NCBI GenBank assembly: GCA_026874595.1
Contig: CM049310.1
Location: 80,345,056 to 80,409,055, forward strand
Length of the DNA: 64,000 nt
From: Sipunculus nudus
Taxonomy: Eukaryota > Annelida > Sipuncula > Golfingiida > Sipunculidae
Direction of reading: 5' to 3'
In this document: positions 1-9,914 of the stretch, one piece after another
Numbering within the stretch: the first letter of the stretch is position 1
How the letters are laid out: every line of letters starts with the position of its first letter
Notes under the pieces: generated by a model
Database searches by the model: none
Told to the model about the DNA's origin: nothing
The model's input: the letters and a program-made list of their open reading frames with translations, nothing else
Translations under genes and position numbers: made by a program

Positions 1-193
1 GCAAGTTTACAAACACACAGGGGGGTCCCTATATACTCACATGTGTTACTGATACAGGGGTCATCTGTGAGAAGCCCAGCCTGTATCATGCTGTGACATC
101 CTAAGGCCCGGTGGACACAGCATGGTCACTAAATTAAATTCCTATATAACTAATCATTTATACACTAACTTGATATATACCTTTACTATAATA
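1..193 (-). repeat. Partial 3' LTR (right-hand 193 bp)
   Basis: Identical to 7796-7988, with divergence starting exactly after position 193 (ATATGGGCGG here, ATACATTAAA in the other copy). The rest of this LTR lies left of the window. The adjoining internal sequence is pyrimidine-rich on the element strand, so no standard polypurine tract is visible at this junction. Confidence 0.88.
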
Positions 194-2000
194 TGGGCGG
201 GGGTTAACAAGCTTGGTCCTCCAAGCTCATAAGAATTACAGTTTTCATCTAGAATTTTAATTATTTGGGCAGTTGTACTGACTAAAATAAGCATGAAGAA
301 AAGTTACTAACATGTGAAATCATTATATACTCTTCACTATAATCTGATGAAAAGGCTTAAATATTATACAATGTGATATAGATATTTACCATGTGCCCCA
401 GACTTTACTTGCTATGGTTTTGTAATACAGGTATAAAATGCATATCTGAGCTACATGGTATATGCCCACTTAACTATAAGGATTATATACATGCTAAAAA
501 TAAAATATGAATATTGTCACAAATTATTCATCTGAGTATCTATAGCTATTTATGCCTGCCTGCCAGCCAGTTACAGAAAATATAGTACATAAAAATATAA
601 TATGAATCATACAAAATCCAGAAATATAGCAGTGTCTTCTGTAAAGAAAATTAATGACATAAAATTAAAGCAATATACAGACACCATGTTAAAAGATACC
701 AAGAATTAAATTGTTAATCAAGTCCTAAATTTGAGGCTGTAGTGTTCACAGGACGTGACATCAGGTGCATTGGAATGCCCAGTCTTCAAGCATAGGTATC
801 TGAGACATCAGGTAATACAGAAATACTGGAAGTCAGGAGCACCATTCTGTAACATTGATGTGGCAGTGGTGTGGCAGAGGTCAACACATTCATCATCATG
901 TTTTGCCAGAGATTCATTAAACTAATTTTACATAAACAATATAGGAGATATTCATATATATAATGAAGTGGTATAACTTAAATAGGTTTCCATGAAATTT
1001 GGCATGAGGACTTAATTATCATCAAAGGAGGGTTCCAGTGGGAAATAAATAAACTTTGACACATTGCAATTAAAATATAACAGTTGACACAGAGTAGACT
1101 GACATGTATAGTATTGATAGTCCCATGTAAATAAAGCTGACTACAGCCATACTTAAATAAAGTAACCATGTAACTTGCATTGAGATGGAGCCTGCAGTTC
1201 TTCACTCAGATCATTAGACCAGCTAATGAAGTTTGCATTTCACATGATATGACATTTTAAAAGATAGGCGTAAACATGTTAGACAGCTACTATGGATACA
1301 TATCACACTTATCATGAATAGTCAACTAGAGAAAGTAGCTGGAGTGTTGCATCGACTCTGCATAGGTTAGATTGAATTAAAGGATGAACACGCCCTAGAA
1401 GATTGGGCCACACCAAAGCCTGTGTACCAGTTCTTACAGGAAACAAAATGGAACCTTGACTGAAATATCACAATGGCTTGTGTCAGACTAAGAAAGAAAT
1501 GAGTACTTACAGATAATAACATTTTACCTTGACTCAGTGAAAATACAAAACTTGCAATTAACAATATGATTGGATTCCAACTGACATCTAGTGCAAAGTT
1601 AAGTGCTTACAGGAAACAAAATTGTTACCTTGACTGATGGCACATAGGGAAAAAAAATGACAGTCTGTAGTTTCCCCGAGACTATGTAAATGACTATGTA
1701 AATGCACTTGCCGGACTGTATGTAGTCCTTTTAAAAAGTATATAAAATACAATAGGTTGCCTAAGTAAAAACAGGGCTCACTTGAGACACCTGCTATTCC
1801 TAATATTGAACCTGATATAATCACAATTGAGTAAATGTCTATGCAAAGATAAGTACTTACAAGAGACGTGTCTGTGACTTTGACTTATTACATAGATTGT
1901 ATAATGACCTATTATTATGTATAATTAATTAGACATTAGAAATATTAATATTGAGAACAGATTAATCTTGAAATTCAATCTGACAAATAAAGTAGGTTGT
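194..2000. other. Non-coding 3' region of the Ty3 element with degenerate direct repeats
   Basis: No convincing ORF. Between about 1430 and 1900 a unit of roughly 35-45 bp recurs imperfectly, near 1433, 1505, 1615 and 1853. Each copy starts close to CTTACA and ends close to CCTTGACT. The first and third copies are clearest (both CTTACAGGAAACAAAAT). Function unknown; this could be regulatory or a remnant of an internal duplication. Confidence 0.6.
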
Positions 2001-3002
2001 CTACTGCATAAAATATGAAGGTTTCTTGCCTCTTTTGCATTTTCGCTTCCTGCCTGATAGTGTACGGTTTATATGATACTCCCGTTTTAAGTTACCAGCT
2101 ATGTTATCTTCAGGTTCCCATGACCTGTCACCTGATGCCCATAGGACATGATAGTGTCTCTTGCCTCTAATGTTGGCTGTACTTAATAGTTTGCTGACTT
2201 CTTGATAGTCAGTACAGCCTGTATTGGACTCATCATTGTTATCTGGATTTGATGGGTTGAGCGTGTTATGGTTTGGTATCTCATTCTTTTTGTGACTTTG
2301 CATGGTTTCATTCTCAGATGTTGACATATTACTTGTGGAGTTCTGGACTGGGTTTATGACCCTGGAATCATCATCATGATACAACTTGAGTCTATTTCTG
2401 TGTACCAGTGGTTTGTACAGCTTGTGGCTGTTACAGTATCTGATTTTATAAGTGTGACTTGGTCCTATTTCTGTAACATAGAAAGGACCTTCCCATTTGT
2501 TCTGCAGTTTGGAAGACAAGCCCACAGGAACTTTAGGGTTATGCAACCAGACACGGTCTCCAATGGCAAAGGTGTATTCTTTTGCCTTTTTGTCATGGGT
2601 TTTCTTATAATCTATTTGGTTTTTAGCTACATGTTCTGATGCTGTTTTCTCAGCTGACTCTAGGGTAGTAATTAAGTCTGTGACATACTGTTTTGTGCTC
2701 TGAGGTAAGGTCTCTTTTGGTATAAGATTTATATCTAAGGGAGTTAGCATTTCACGCCCAAATACCATAAAATAAGGGCTGTAGGTTGTGCTCCTCGTGG
2801 CAGGTGTCCGTCTGATTGCCATTAAAACACCAGGCAGCACATCTGGCCAATCCTTTTGATGAGCTGAGCAAAATGACCTCAGGGACTGGGCCAAGGTTCT
2901 GTTTAGCCTTTCACATGTAGAGTTTGTTTGGGGGTGATATGGGCTTGTATGGTGCCGTTTGACCTTAAAAAGTTCACATAAAGCACTTACTAGATGTGAC
3001 AT
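2001..3002 (-). CDS. pol: Integrase C-terminal half with GPY/F module and chromodomain-like tail
   Basis: This continues the integrase core after the frameshift. YHPQTNSTCERLNRTL holds the third catalytic acid (Glu) and the usual PQTN context. A GPY/F-type module follows (WLHNPKVP ... KWEGPFYV). After a polar linker of about 60 residues comes a block with the pattern of a chromodomain, GKRHYHVLW and DRSWEPEDNI, then a basic tail. A C-terminal chromodomain is known from chromoviral and some metazoan Ty3 elements, where it can direct integration towards marked chromatin. Targeting by this copy is inference. The ORF ends 1.8 kb before the LTR. Confidence 0.85.
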   Translation of the reverse strand: MSHLVSALCELFKVKRHHTSPYHPQTNSTCERLNRTLAQSLRSFCSAHQKDWPDVLPGVLMAIRRTPATRSTTYSPYFMVFGREMLTPLDINLIPKETLPQSTKQYVTDLITTLESAEKTASEHVAKNQIDYKKTHDKKAKEYTFAIGDRVWLHNPKVPVGLSSKLQNKWEGPFYVTEIGPSHTYKIRYCNSHKLYKPLVHRNRLKLYHDDDSRVINPVQNSTSNMSTSENETMQSHKKNEIPNHNTLNPSNPDNNDESNTGCTDYQEVSKLLSTANIRGKRHYHVLWASGDRSWEPEDNIAGNLKREYHINRTLSGRKRKCKRGKKPSYFMQ

Positions 3003-4603
3003 GAAGTTTCGCCCCCTGTCACTGACCAGAACATGTGGAGCTCCATATCGAGAAAATATCTCAATACCTTAGCAATGGTACTAGCTTCCTGGTTCTTTAG
3101 CGGAAATGCCTCACACCATCGAGAGAAACTATCCACTACCAGAAGAATATATTTGTACCCGCTGTCATTTTCAGTTATTGGTCCTAATATATCGATATGC
3201 CAGCGCTCAAAGACTTTAGCTATTGGCATAGGTGTCAGGGGTGCTGGACCCTTTTGAGGTGGATTTTTCGCCTGTTGACACTGTTGGCATGTTTGTACAT
3301 ACTGGTAAATTTCTTGGTACATACGGGGCCAAAAATATTTTAAACGAATACCATGGTAAGTTCTGTCGAACCCAAAATGTCCTCCCCCTGCCAGTGAGTC
3401 ATGATACTGTGACATGACATGTGACTTATAACACTCTGGGACAACTAACTGGTGAATCGCCTTATTTTGTTTTGGTACCCCTTTTGTTCTAGGCATGTAA
3501 ATATGATACATAATATCATTTTGCAGTCCGTATTGGTCTGCTTCAGCAGAAAGCTTTCCTGCTTGCTTTGGATCATCTGGTAATTCTTCATTCATTAGAT
3601 ATTTATACATCTGGCCAATTTTGGGACAGTTTCTCTGAGCTTCAGGCAGATTGTCAAGTGAAACAGTAACATCTGTTTCTGATTCATTGTTTTCATTTGG
3701 TGTTATGTTATTAACAGGTGGATTTTCACTGGTTTCAGTGTCGTTGTCATATTCAAAATGAACTTGGATGACATTTTCATCTTGCTCAAACAAAGATGGG
3801 TCAATGTTAAAACAACCTGGCAGAAGTTCATCAGTATCAGTCATTACCTGGTTGTCGGTATTGGGATATTCAATTCTTGAGATGCAGTCAGCATTTTGGA
3901 GCTTCTTACCTGGGCGATAGTGGATGGTAAAGTCATAGCCCTGCAGCAGGATTGCCCATCTGGCTAGTCTGCCTGTGCCTATTTTGATATTCATCAAATG
4001 AGTAAGAGCAGCATGGTCTGTATATACTGAGAAGTGGTTGTTTGCAATATAAGTGTGATAATGCTTGACCCCTTCCACTACTGCTAAGCATTCTAATTCA
4101 CTGATGGAATAGTTCTTTTCAGATCCTCTTAAGCTTCTACCAGCATAAGAGATGACACGCTCCATGTTATCTTGTTTCTGACTAAGTATGTATGCCAAAC
4201 CAGTTGTAGAGGCATCAGTCGTAAGGATAAATTCCTTAGTCATGTTTGGATATGCTAGTATTTGTGGTTTAACCAATCTGTCTTTCAAAGCTGTGAAGGC
4301 TTCTTCACATTCTGTGCTCCATTTAAACTTAACATCTTTTTTGGTGAGTTCATTCAAGGGACCTGCTATTTTGGAATAGTTTGGCACAAAACGCCTGTAG
4401 AAATTGGCCATTCCTAAGAATGACCTCACCTGTTTTACATTCTTGGGAGTTGGAAAGTTTTGTATGACACTTGTTTTATCTGGATCAACTTGAATGCCAT
4501 CTTTTGAGATAACATGCCCTAAATAGCGTACCTGTTTTGTGAAAAATTGGCATTTTGAGGGTTTCAGGGTCAGCTTGGCTTGCCTCAGCCGTTCAAAGAT
4601 CAT
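2990..4603 (-). CDS. pol: RT thumb, RNase H and integrase N-terminal/core (pol)
   Basis: The frame begins just after the RT frameshift with the thumb block (KCQFFTKQVRYLGHVISKDG; VRSFLGMANFYRRFVPNYS). RNase H follows with LTTDAS, the SELECLAVV glutamate block, YTDHAAL and the HYRPGKKLQNADCISR tail. A spacer of about 100 residues leads to the integrase HHCC finger (HDSLAGGGHFG, CQQCQQAK). The catalytic core comes next with WHIDILGP and a second Asp in LLVVDSFSRW. The frame is lost near 3045 in the middle of the core, and the rest lies in the 2001-3002 frame. The final 18 residues here are therefore out of frame. Confidence 0.9.
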   Translation of the reverse strand: MIFERLRQAKLTLKPSKCQFFTKQVRYLGHVISKDGIQVDPDKTSVIQNFPTPKNVKQVRSFLGMANFYRRFVPNYSKIAGPLNELTKKDVKFKWSTECEEAFTALKDRLVKPQILAYPNMTKEFILTTDASTTGLAYILSQKQDNMERVISYAGRSLRGSEKNYSISELECLAVVEGVKHYHTYIANNHFSVYTDHAALTHLMNIKIGTGRLARWAILLQGYDFTIHYRPGKKLQNADCISRIEYPNTDNQVMTDTDELLPGCFNIDPSLFEQDENVIQVHFEYDNDTETSENPPVNNITPNENNESETDVTVSLDNLPEAQRNCPKIGQMYKYLMNEELPDDPKQAGKLSAEADQYGLQNDIMYHIYMPRTKGVPKQNKAIHQLVVPECYKSHVMSQYHDSLAGGGHFGFDRTYHGIRLKYFWPRMYQEIYQYVQTCQQCQQAKNPPQKGPAPLTPMPIAKVFERWHIDILGPITENDSGYKYILLVVDSFSRWCEAFPLKNQEASTIAKVLRYFLDMELHMFWSVTGGETSCHI

Positions 4604-4614
4604 CTGTAGATGTT

Positions 4615-5352
4615 CTAAGTGTTCTGAGAAGGTTTTAGACCATAAAATAATTTGTCGTCACAATATGCCAAAGCAATTTTCCAGTTTAGCCCTTGGAGAA
4701 TTTTATTCATTGTTTGTTGGAATGAAATTCCACTATTCCTGAGTCCAAAAGGTAATAGGCGCCACATATATTGACCTTGATGTGTTATAAAGCTGGTCTT
4801 GGGTGCCGATGCAGGATCTAAGGGTAACTGCCAGTATCCCGACATGAGGTCAAGGACGGTGTAAAATTGACCTTGTGTTTCACCTATTGTGTCAAACATA
4901 TCGTCCAGTCTGGGTAAGGGAAAACTCATGGGCTTTGTAACGCTGTTGAGGCGTCGGTAGTCAACAGCAAACCGATAGCTGCCACATCTTTTCTTAACCA
5001 TGACTACTGGACTTGCCCACATACTATTTGAAGGCTCTATGATGCCGTTTATTAGCATTTCTTGAATTTGGCTTTCAATTTCCCGTTTTATTTCAGGTGT
5101 TGTTCTATAGAAACATTGTCTGACAGGTGGTGCATCACCTGTATCCACTACATGCTGATACACATCAAATTTGCCTAATTCAGATAGGTTTGTGGCAAAA
5201 ACATCCCGATTTTGACCTAGAAAATCCAGTAATTCATCTTTTTGTGATTGATCAAGATCAGAATCTTGCAGATCTATACCCATGTCTAAAGCTGTTTGAT
5301 GGTAGTTGGTAGCATGTGTGGACCTAGGATGATCCTCAATATCATTATACAA
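4615..5352 (-). CDS. pol: Reverse transcriptase N-terminal part (pol)
   Basis: Canonical Ty3/gypsy RT blocks are present: EMLINGIIEPSNSMWASPVV, KKRCGSYRFAVDYRRLN, FPLPRLDDMFDTIG, FYTVLDLMSGYWQLPL, TSFITHQGQYMWRLLPFGL and a YxDD box read as AYCDD. Directly after the DD the frame is lost near 4640, and the expected following block appears in the frame of the next entry. The segment is in frame with protease across the TAG at 5374-5376. It would copy element RNA into DNA in the particle. Confidence 0.9.
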   Translation of the reverse strand: MYNDIEDHPRSTHATNYHQTALDMGIDLQDSDLDQSQKDELLDFLGQNRDVFATNLSELGKFDVYQHVVDTGDAPPVRQCFYRTTPEIKREIESQIQEMLINGIIEPSNSMWASPVVMVKKRCGSYRFAVDYRRLNSVTKPMSFPLPRLDDMFDTIGETQGQFYTVLDLMSGYWQLPLDPASAPKTSFITHQGQYMWRLLPFGLRNSGISFQQTMNKILQGLNWKIALAYCDDKLFYGLKPSQNT

Positions 5353-5373
5353 GCTCTGTGTATCATCTGAGCC

Positions 5374-6048
5374 CTACGATTTGGGATTTAATGTGCAAAT
5401 GTTAGCAGCATCAATTTTGCTGGCTTTACCTAAGATTTGCCTCGGATATATGGTTACAGATTTATCAGAGTGATTTAGCAACCTACATGAGCACTTCCCT
5501 TTGTCAGGTGTGGCGACTGTGCGAGCTAAAGCCACAGGAAGGTCATGAGGTGATGTTACAGTAGGCTCAATGAGATAAGTGCCATACACCATCTTATTAG
5601 ACTGTACAGGGACAATCATTTCACTGTTAGGTGGAATAGTTGTTTTTGTTATTGCCCTAACAAGGTAACTATATGCTGGCGCAGATGAAAAGTTACAGCT
5701 TACAGTTTCATTTTCTTCTGTCAAAGTCACATTTCTATCCTGTAAGTCTATCCTTGCGTTAAATTTGTGAAGAAAATCTATTCCCAAAATTATTTCTTTA
5801 TGGAGGTGTTTGAAAACATGGAAATCATGTGAAAAGGAGTGCCCACAGATAGACAATGTTAAAGTTACCTTTCCTAAAATGGGATGTTCTTCACCTCCCA
5901 CACCCACGCAGTGCGTGTACTTGGATTTTTGGAATATTGTTGGCAATTTTGTTTTGGACTGTTGAAGTACATTTAGACTTATACATGAGATGGCTGCTCC
6001 AGTGTCAACTAAAGATTTCTTCTTGATACCATTTATGTTAACTGACAA
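5374..6048 (-). CDS. Aspartic protease domain of pol
   Basis: This frame has the retropepsin active-site motif LVDTGAAIS near its start and ILGIDFL near residue 90, the usual second conserved block of Ty3-type proteases. It would cleave Gag and Pol during particle maturation. The frame is the same as the zinc-knuckle frame upstream and the RT frame downstream. It is bounded by TAG codons at 6169-6171 and 5374-5376, so PR may be made by readthrough of the first. The listed ATG is simply the first in the open stretch, not a demonstrated start. Confidence 0.85.
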   Translation of the reverse strand: MSVNINGIKKKSLVDTGAAISCISLNVLQQSKTKLPTIFQKSKYTHCVGVGGEEHPILGKVTLTLSICGHSFSHDFHVFKHLHKEIILGIDFLHKFNARIDLQDRNVTLTEENETVSCNFSSAPAYSYLVRAITKTTIPPNSEMIVPVQSNKMVYGTYLIEPTVTSPHDLPVALARTVATPDKGKCSCRLLNHSDKSVTIYPRQILGKASKIDAANICTLNPKS

Positions 6049-6086
6049 AAAATTTTCTTGAATGGGACATGTAAGGGTGACAGAAG

Positions 6087-7151
6087 TTACATCAGTAGTA
6101 CTTGACCTTGACTGATCATTAGCAGTAGGGTGCCTATCCAGGGGGAGGGGTTGGATAGGCGCGGACTCCTAATGGTGGGGTTGAGAGGCCCTAGCTGCAC
6201 GGCACACAGACCTGAGGTGGCCTTTGATGTTACAAAAATGGCATACAAGATCTCTGGCAAAGGATTCAGATATAAATGTGTTGACTTACCACATCCCTGG
6301 CATGGTGGAAGTGGTTGCCTCTCCCTGAACTGGACACGGTGACTTGGGCTCCTGGCCCTCCTGTCCCTCTCTTCTGGTGACCTGCCTTGTCTATCATTGT
6401 ACCTGGGGGTTGAAGACCTTCCTCGCCTGTCCTCATACCTGGGGGCTGGTAACCTGCCTCGCCATCTACGTTCCTGGGATGGCTCCCTTCTCTCAGCTGA
6501 CCTAAGTTCAGCCACATTTACACTGCTGTTCTGTACTATCTGCAGTGATAGGGCTTCTACCTTACTTGTTAAGTCCTTTATGATGCCCATCATTTCAGGA
6601 CTCATGGCAGATCCAGGTGGGGTGCCCACTGCAGCTTCGGCTAGTGCTGCTGCTTTTAGCAATGAATCCATGCTGTTTGGCTCTTTTTGTATTACAAAGG
6701 CCCGAATGTTGCCCTTTAATCCCCCAATGATCAGTCTGATTAACTGTCCTTCAGGGATTTCTATCCCTAGTGCCTCCTTTCGTACTCGGGCTACATAGTC
6801 CTGTGTGTTTTCCCCAGGGTGTTGTTCAAAGGAGAATAGGGCTCTCTCCCTGGCCCACAGATTATGCACTAGTGCTTCAAAGGCACATAGCAGTTGCTCT
6901 TTCAGTTCTTTAAAATCAGTTCTGCTTTCAGCCGACAACCCATGGTACCACGTTGCAGCTTTCCCTCGTAACAATAGAGGAATGGATGACAGTTTTTGTT
7001 CCTCATTTAGTCTCTTGTATGTTGCAAAATGTTCTAGTTGTGCCAGCCAGATTTTAATGTCCTCAGTGGCACCTCCACTAAAAGTTGGTGGGGCTAATTG
7101 CTCCATATCACTTACTTCTTGATTTCTTAATTGTGATCTTGTTCCATACAT
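6087..7151 (-). CDS. gag: Gag polyprotein, frameshifted in the zinc knuckle region
   Basis: A 354-residue reading frame begins at the first ATG after the LTR. It has a retrotransposon capsid-like core (IKIWLAQLEHF; AATWYHGLSAESRTDF; QDYVARVRKEALG; LIIGGLKGNIRAF) followed by an Arg/Ser/Pro-rich stretch near residues 220-280. A CQGC start of a first knuckle is in this frame. A second, complete CX2CX4HX4C knuckle (Cys at 6243-6241) is in another frame, so a one-base shift has occurred near 6265-6275 and the last roughly 60 residues of this frame are probably spurious. The knuckle frame reaches a TAG at 6169-6171 and then continues into protease. Gag would package element RNA in cytoplasmic particles. 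Confidence 0.85.
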   Translation of the reverse strand: MYGTRSQLRNQEVSDMEQLAPPTFSGGATEDIKIWLAQLEHFATYKRLNEEQKLSSIPLLLRGKAATWYHGLSAESRTDFKELKEQLLCAFEALVHNLWARERALFSFEQHPGENTQDYVARVRKEALGIEIPEGQLIRLIIGGLKGNIRAFVIQKEPNSMDSLLKAAALAEAAVGTPPGSAMSPEMMGIIKDLTSKVEALSLQIVQNSSVNVAELRSAERREPSQERRWRGRLPAPRYEDRRGRSSTPRYNDRQGRSPEERDRRARSPSHRVQFRERQPLPPCQGCGKSTHLYLNPLPEILYAIFVTSKATSGLCAVQLGPLNPTIRSPRLSNPSPWIGTLLLMISQGQVLLM

Positions 7152-7185
7152 CTGACACCGGTATGATCGCCAAGACTCTCCACCA
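7151..7185 (-). promoter_or_regulatory. Candidate primer binding site region
   Basis: Two candidates lie between the inferred LTR and gag. On the minus strand TGGTGGAGAGTC begins at 7185 and starts with the TGG expected opposite a tRNA CCA end. CGGTGTCAGATG, overlapping the gag start, differs at two positions from a Leu-tRNA-type TGGTGTCAGAAG. The sequence alone does not decide between them. Confidence 0.35.
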
Positions 7186-7988
7186 TTTTAAAGTAGTTTA
7201 GTTACTTGAATCCTTGATTATTGTCCACAAAATATTTTATTTAAATAAATCATACATATCTTCCAGGCTGGCAGGCACTAGTGAACTGACTGGCTAAGCC
7301 CTGGCTGGTTTACTGGTGTCCAGCACAGGTTGAATTCAAAACGGACTCTGTGTCTGTTAATGGGCATCTGGTCTTAAGTAATCACCCCCAGCAGGGAGCT
7401 GATTGGCTGGCTGAGGGTGACCGACGCTATGACTTCTACCCCTAAAATCATGACAAACTGAATTCCTGTGTTTTGTGTCCGAGATTAATATACCTATATT
7501 TTCTGTAATATTATATGAAAAATCCTGTAATTAACACTAATTAAACTTCATCTTTACTACTTTGAATGCACCAAGTCTCAGCTCATAATATTAAATATTT
7601 ATATGGTAATTTACACAGAACTGGCGTTTTTCATTGTCTAGGATAATTACAATTTCTATGTATATTCAAATATCTCAATAATTACAAAAGATATGTTCTA
7701 GATATTCTGGATCCATGTAGAATTAATGGTGATACATGTTTGAGCCTGAAATCATTAAAGTTGCTTAACTACCTGCTGAGTATGATTATGGCAAAGCAAG
7801 TTTACAAACACACAGGGGGGTCCCTATATACTCACATGTGTTACTGATACAGGGGTCATCTGTGAGAAGCCCAGCCTGTATCATGCTGTGACATCCTAAG
7901 GCCCGGTGGACACAGCATGGTCACTAAATTAAATTCCTATATAACTAATCATTTATACACTAACTTGATATATACCTTTACTATAATA
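7186..7988 (-). repeat. 5' LTR, about 800 bp (left boundary inferred)
   Basis: The right boundary at 7988 is set by the end of identity with 1-193. The left boundary cannot be compared because the other LTR is cut, so it is inferred from a TGG (minus strand, 7183-7185) that could start a primer binding site 32 bases before the gag ATG. The LTR could run to about 7161 if the alternative Leu-tRNA-like site is used. In this element the LTR would supply promoter and polyadenylation signals. Confidence 0.6.
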
Positions 7989-8955
7989 CATTAAACTGTT
8001 AAAATAAACGCATATGAATGTATCATCACCAAGTCCATATCTATTCTTATACCAAAACCAGGCTAACCTTTTTGTAGAATGTCCATTGTTTGTGCTTCTT
8101 CCTTGGGTAAATCCGTTATTGAATCAAATATAAAACTTATTCCAGTTTAGCACTTGTGTATCTCCATCCATGAGTATATCCATTTGTGAGTCAAATATAA
8201 ACGTTATTCCGCTTTAACACTTGTATATTTTCTTTCATTAGTAAATCCATTTGAGAGTCAAGTATAAAAGTTATTCCAGTCTCACACACAATAGTATGTA
8301 TATATATATGTGTATATACACACAAATATATAAAAATTCCTTTTTGTTGCACTGTATCACTTCTGATGTATTTTATTCCTGTTAACTTAGTTTCACGTTA
8401 TAATAACTTAGGTCCATTTTTGCTTCCTGTGGCCACTCATATCACTCTTGAATTATTGCTGGTGGTGGTCTAAAGGTGAGCGCCCCCCTTCTGGATGATC
8501 GTGGTCTTTTATAGATTATTTACTTTTTGATTGGCAAGTTCATGCCCCGCCTTGAATCACTAAAGACTAACCAATAAGAAAGAATGAACCCTCTGGTTCC
8601 CAGGCTTTATTCCAACCATTTATCTATAGAAACATTAACTAAGTTCAAAGGAAACACCATCTTAAGGAAATGTCACCCCACCCAAAATCCCTTTCATATA
8701 AGAATAGCAACAAATCAAGCATAATGTATTCTGTCACTGGGACAGTACTGTCCACTGCCCTAATGGCCTGGTACTTGACCATATGGTGCCTGTTACATGC
8801 TGGACTACACTGAACAGCTGTACACAAGCCCATTATCGGGAACAGACATACCAAATAGAAATATTAACCACATACAAAAAAAATAACATAAATTATATGA
8901 ATAAACATATTAAAATGAATATTATTTAACCAACATGCCTTGATATTCTTGACAA
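7989..8955. repeat. Dispersed repeat family 1, copy 1
   Basis: Clearly homologous to 36985-38700. Shared landmarks include CATATGAATGTATCATCA, GAATGTCCATTGTTTG, several AATCCAT..GAGTCAAAT units, TTTTTGCTTCCTGTGGCC and GACAGTACTGTCCACTGC. Within it, a unit of about 75 bp ('CTCC(A)TCCATGAGTA..ATCCAT..GAGTCAAATATAA..TTATTCCAG') repeats three or four times. The short minus ORF at 8645-8854 has a counterpart at 38377 but no recognisable domain. This copy lacks the MITE found in copy 2 and begins abruptly at the LTR boundary. Confidence 0.8.
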
Positions 8956-8969
8956 AGGGGCCATCATGA

Positions 8970-9792
8970 TCAGTGGCGGATCCCGAAATTCGAAAACAGG
9001 GGGGGGGGGGGGGGGTGCTAATATACATGTAATGGTACTATGAAAACTGTTATATATACAAGTATATATATGTATATTATTATTATTATTATTATTTCTA
9101 TACGTTATATATTTTAGCGTATACCCCCTCCCATATTGGGAAATTTTTTGAATAAACAATGTAAAGAGGACATTTTGAAGCAATTTTCACAAAAAATGAG
9201 GATTTCTGTTACCTTATGTCTTTGCGTTATGTGGTCAAACTGAAGGGAAGTTCAATATTTAATATTTATATTTCTTCGAAATTTGGATATAAAATTTCAG
9301 TCGTTTTCAAACAAGTCAATTGCACAAAGGCGCAATAACCGTTGTAACTAGTAAAATATTATCTTTTAAATGTAATGCTCGTAGTGAAATAATTAACAAG
9401 TATAATTCTTATGTTAAACTTTGCATTTTACCGGGTTCCGTGGTCTCGACAGCACACAAGACTCCAAGACTGCTATGAGCACAGATCGCGAGTTCGAGTA
9501 CGCTATCACCAGAGGAGCCGTGAGATTATTCACGGTCGACCCCAACCAGGGCCTGGTGCTCGATCGATTTGCAGCTGTTGATAAATATCCTTATACTCAA
9601 CTAATAAATTTGAAAGTAATAAACTGCAGATAATTTAAATAAAGTCTAATTGTGTATTAATTATAAGAAATATGAAAAACGAAAATTAATCACGAAAATC
9701 GGAAATTAGATAAAATGAGAGATATTGCAGCTCAACGGGGGGCCGCGCACCGAAGGCACCCACTCTGGATCCTCCAGTGAAAGCAAAGGCAG

Positions 9793-9829
<37 letters not shown>

Positions 9830-9905
9830 TATTAGATTAAGTGAAATTCCGAAAGGACGGCGAGTACTGGATGCGACCGGGGGGGGGGGGGGGGGGGAGG
9901 GAAGC
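8970..9905. repeat. Dispersed repeat family 2, copy 1
   Basis: Starts with GTGGCGGATCCCGAAATTCG and a run of about 16 G, then an ATT microsatellite. A central part follows with GTTCGAGTACGCTATCACC and CACGGTCGACCCCAACCAGG, then (TA)n and TTAAGTGAAATTCCGAAAGG. The same order recurs from about 47690 to 48620 and inside each 1.85-kb unit of the big TIR element. GGTTCGAGTA in the other copies resembles a pol III B box, so a tRNA-derived SINE ancestry is possible, but no convincing A box was found. Confidence 0.7.
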
Positions 9906-9914
9906 ATGGCCCCC

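Larger units (their letters stand above)
1..7988 (-). mobile_element. Ty3/gypsy LTR retrotransposon, left end cut by window
   Basis: Read on the minus strand the order is LTR, gag with zinc knuckles, aspartic protease, reverse transcriptase, RNase H, integrase, chromodomain-like tail, a long non-coding stretch and LTR, which is the Ty3/gypsy (Metaviridae) order. No envelope-like gene follows integrase. Bases 1-193 and 7796-7988 match at every position, so insertion looks recent. The coding region is nevertheless interrupted near 6270, 4640 and 3045 by frame changes and at 6169-6171 and 5374-5376 by in-frame TAG codons. The breaks could be mutations, long-read indel errors or, for the TAG codons, a recoding signal. 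The right LTR ends directly against a dispersed repeat also found at 36985-38700. The left flank and its target duplication lie outside the window. Confidence 0.93.

Noticed and set aside
6266-6517. 83-aa minus ORF with GM.TGEEGLQPPG repeats
   Set aside because: Alternate frame of the Arg/Ser-rich part of gag.
9450-9500. tRNA gene suggested by GAGTTCGAGTAC / GGGTTCGAGTATACC
   Set aside because: Only a B-box-like motif is present; no cloverleaf or acceptor pairing was found. At most a SINE relic.
9421-9633. 70-aa ORF with MHFTGFRGLDS start
   Set aside because: Lies in dispersed repeat family 2, where the other copies do not preserve the frame.
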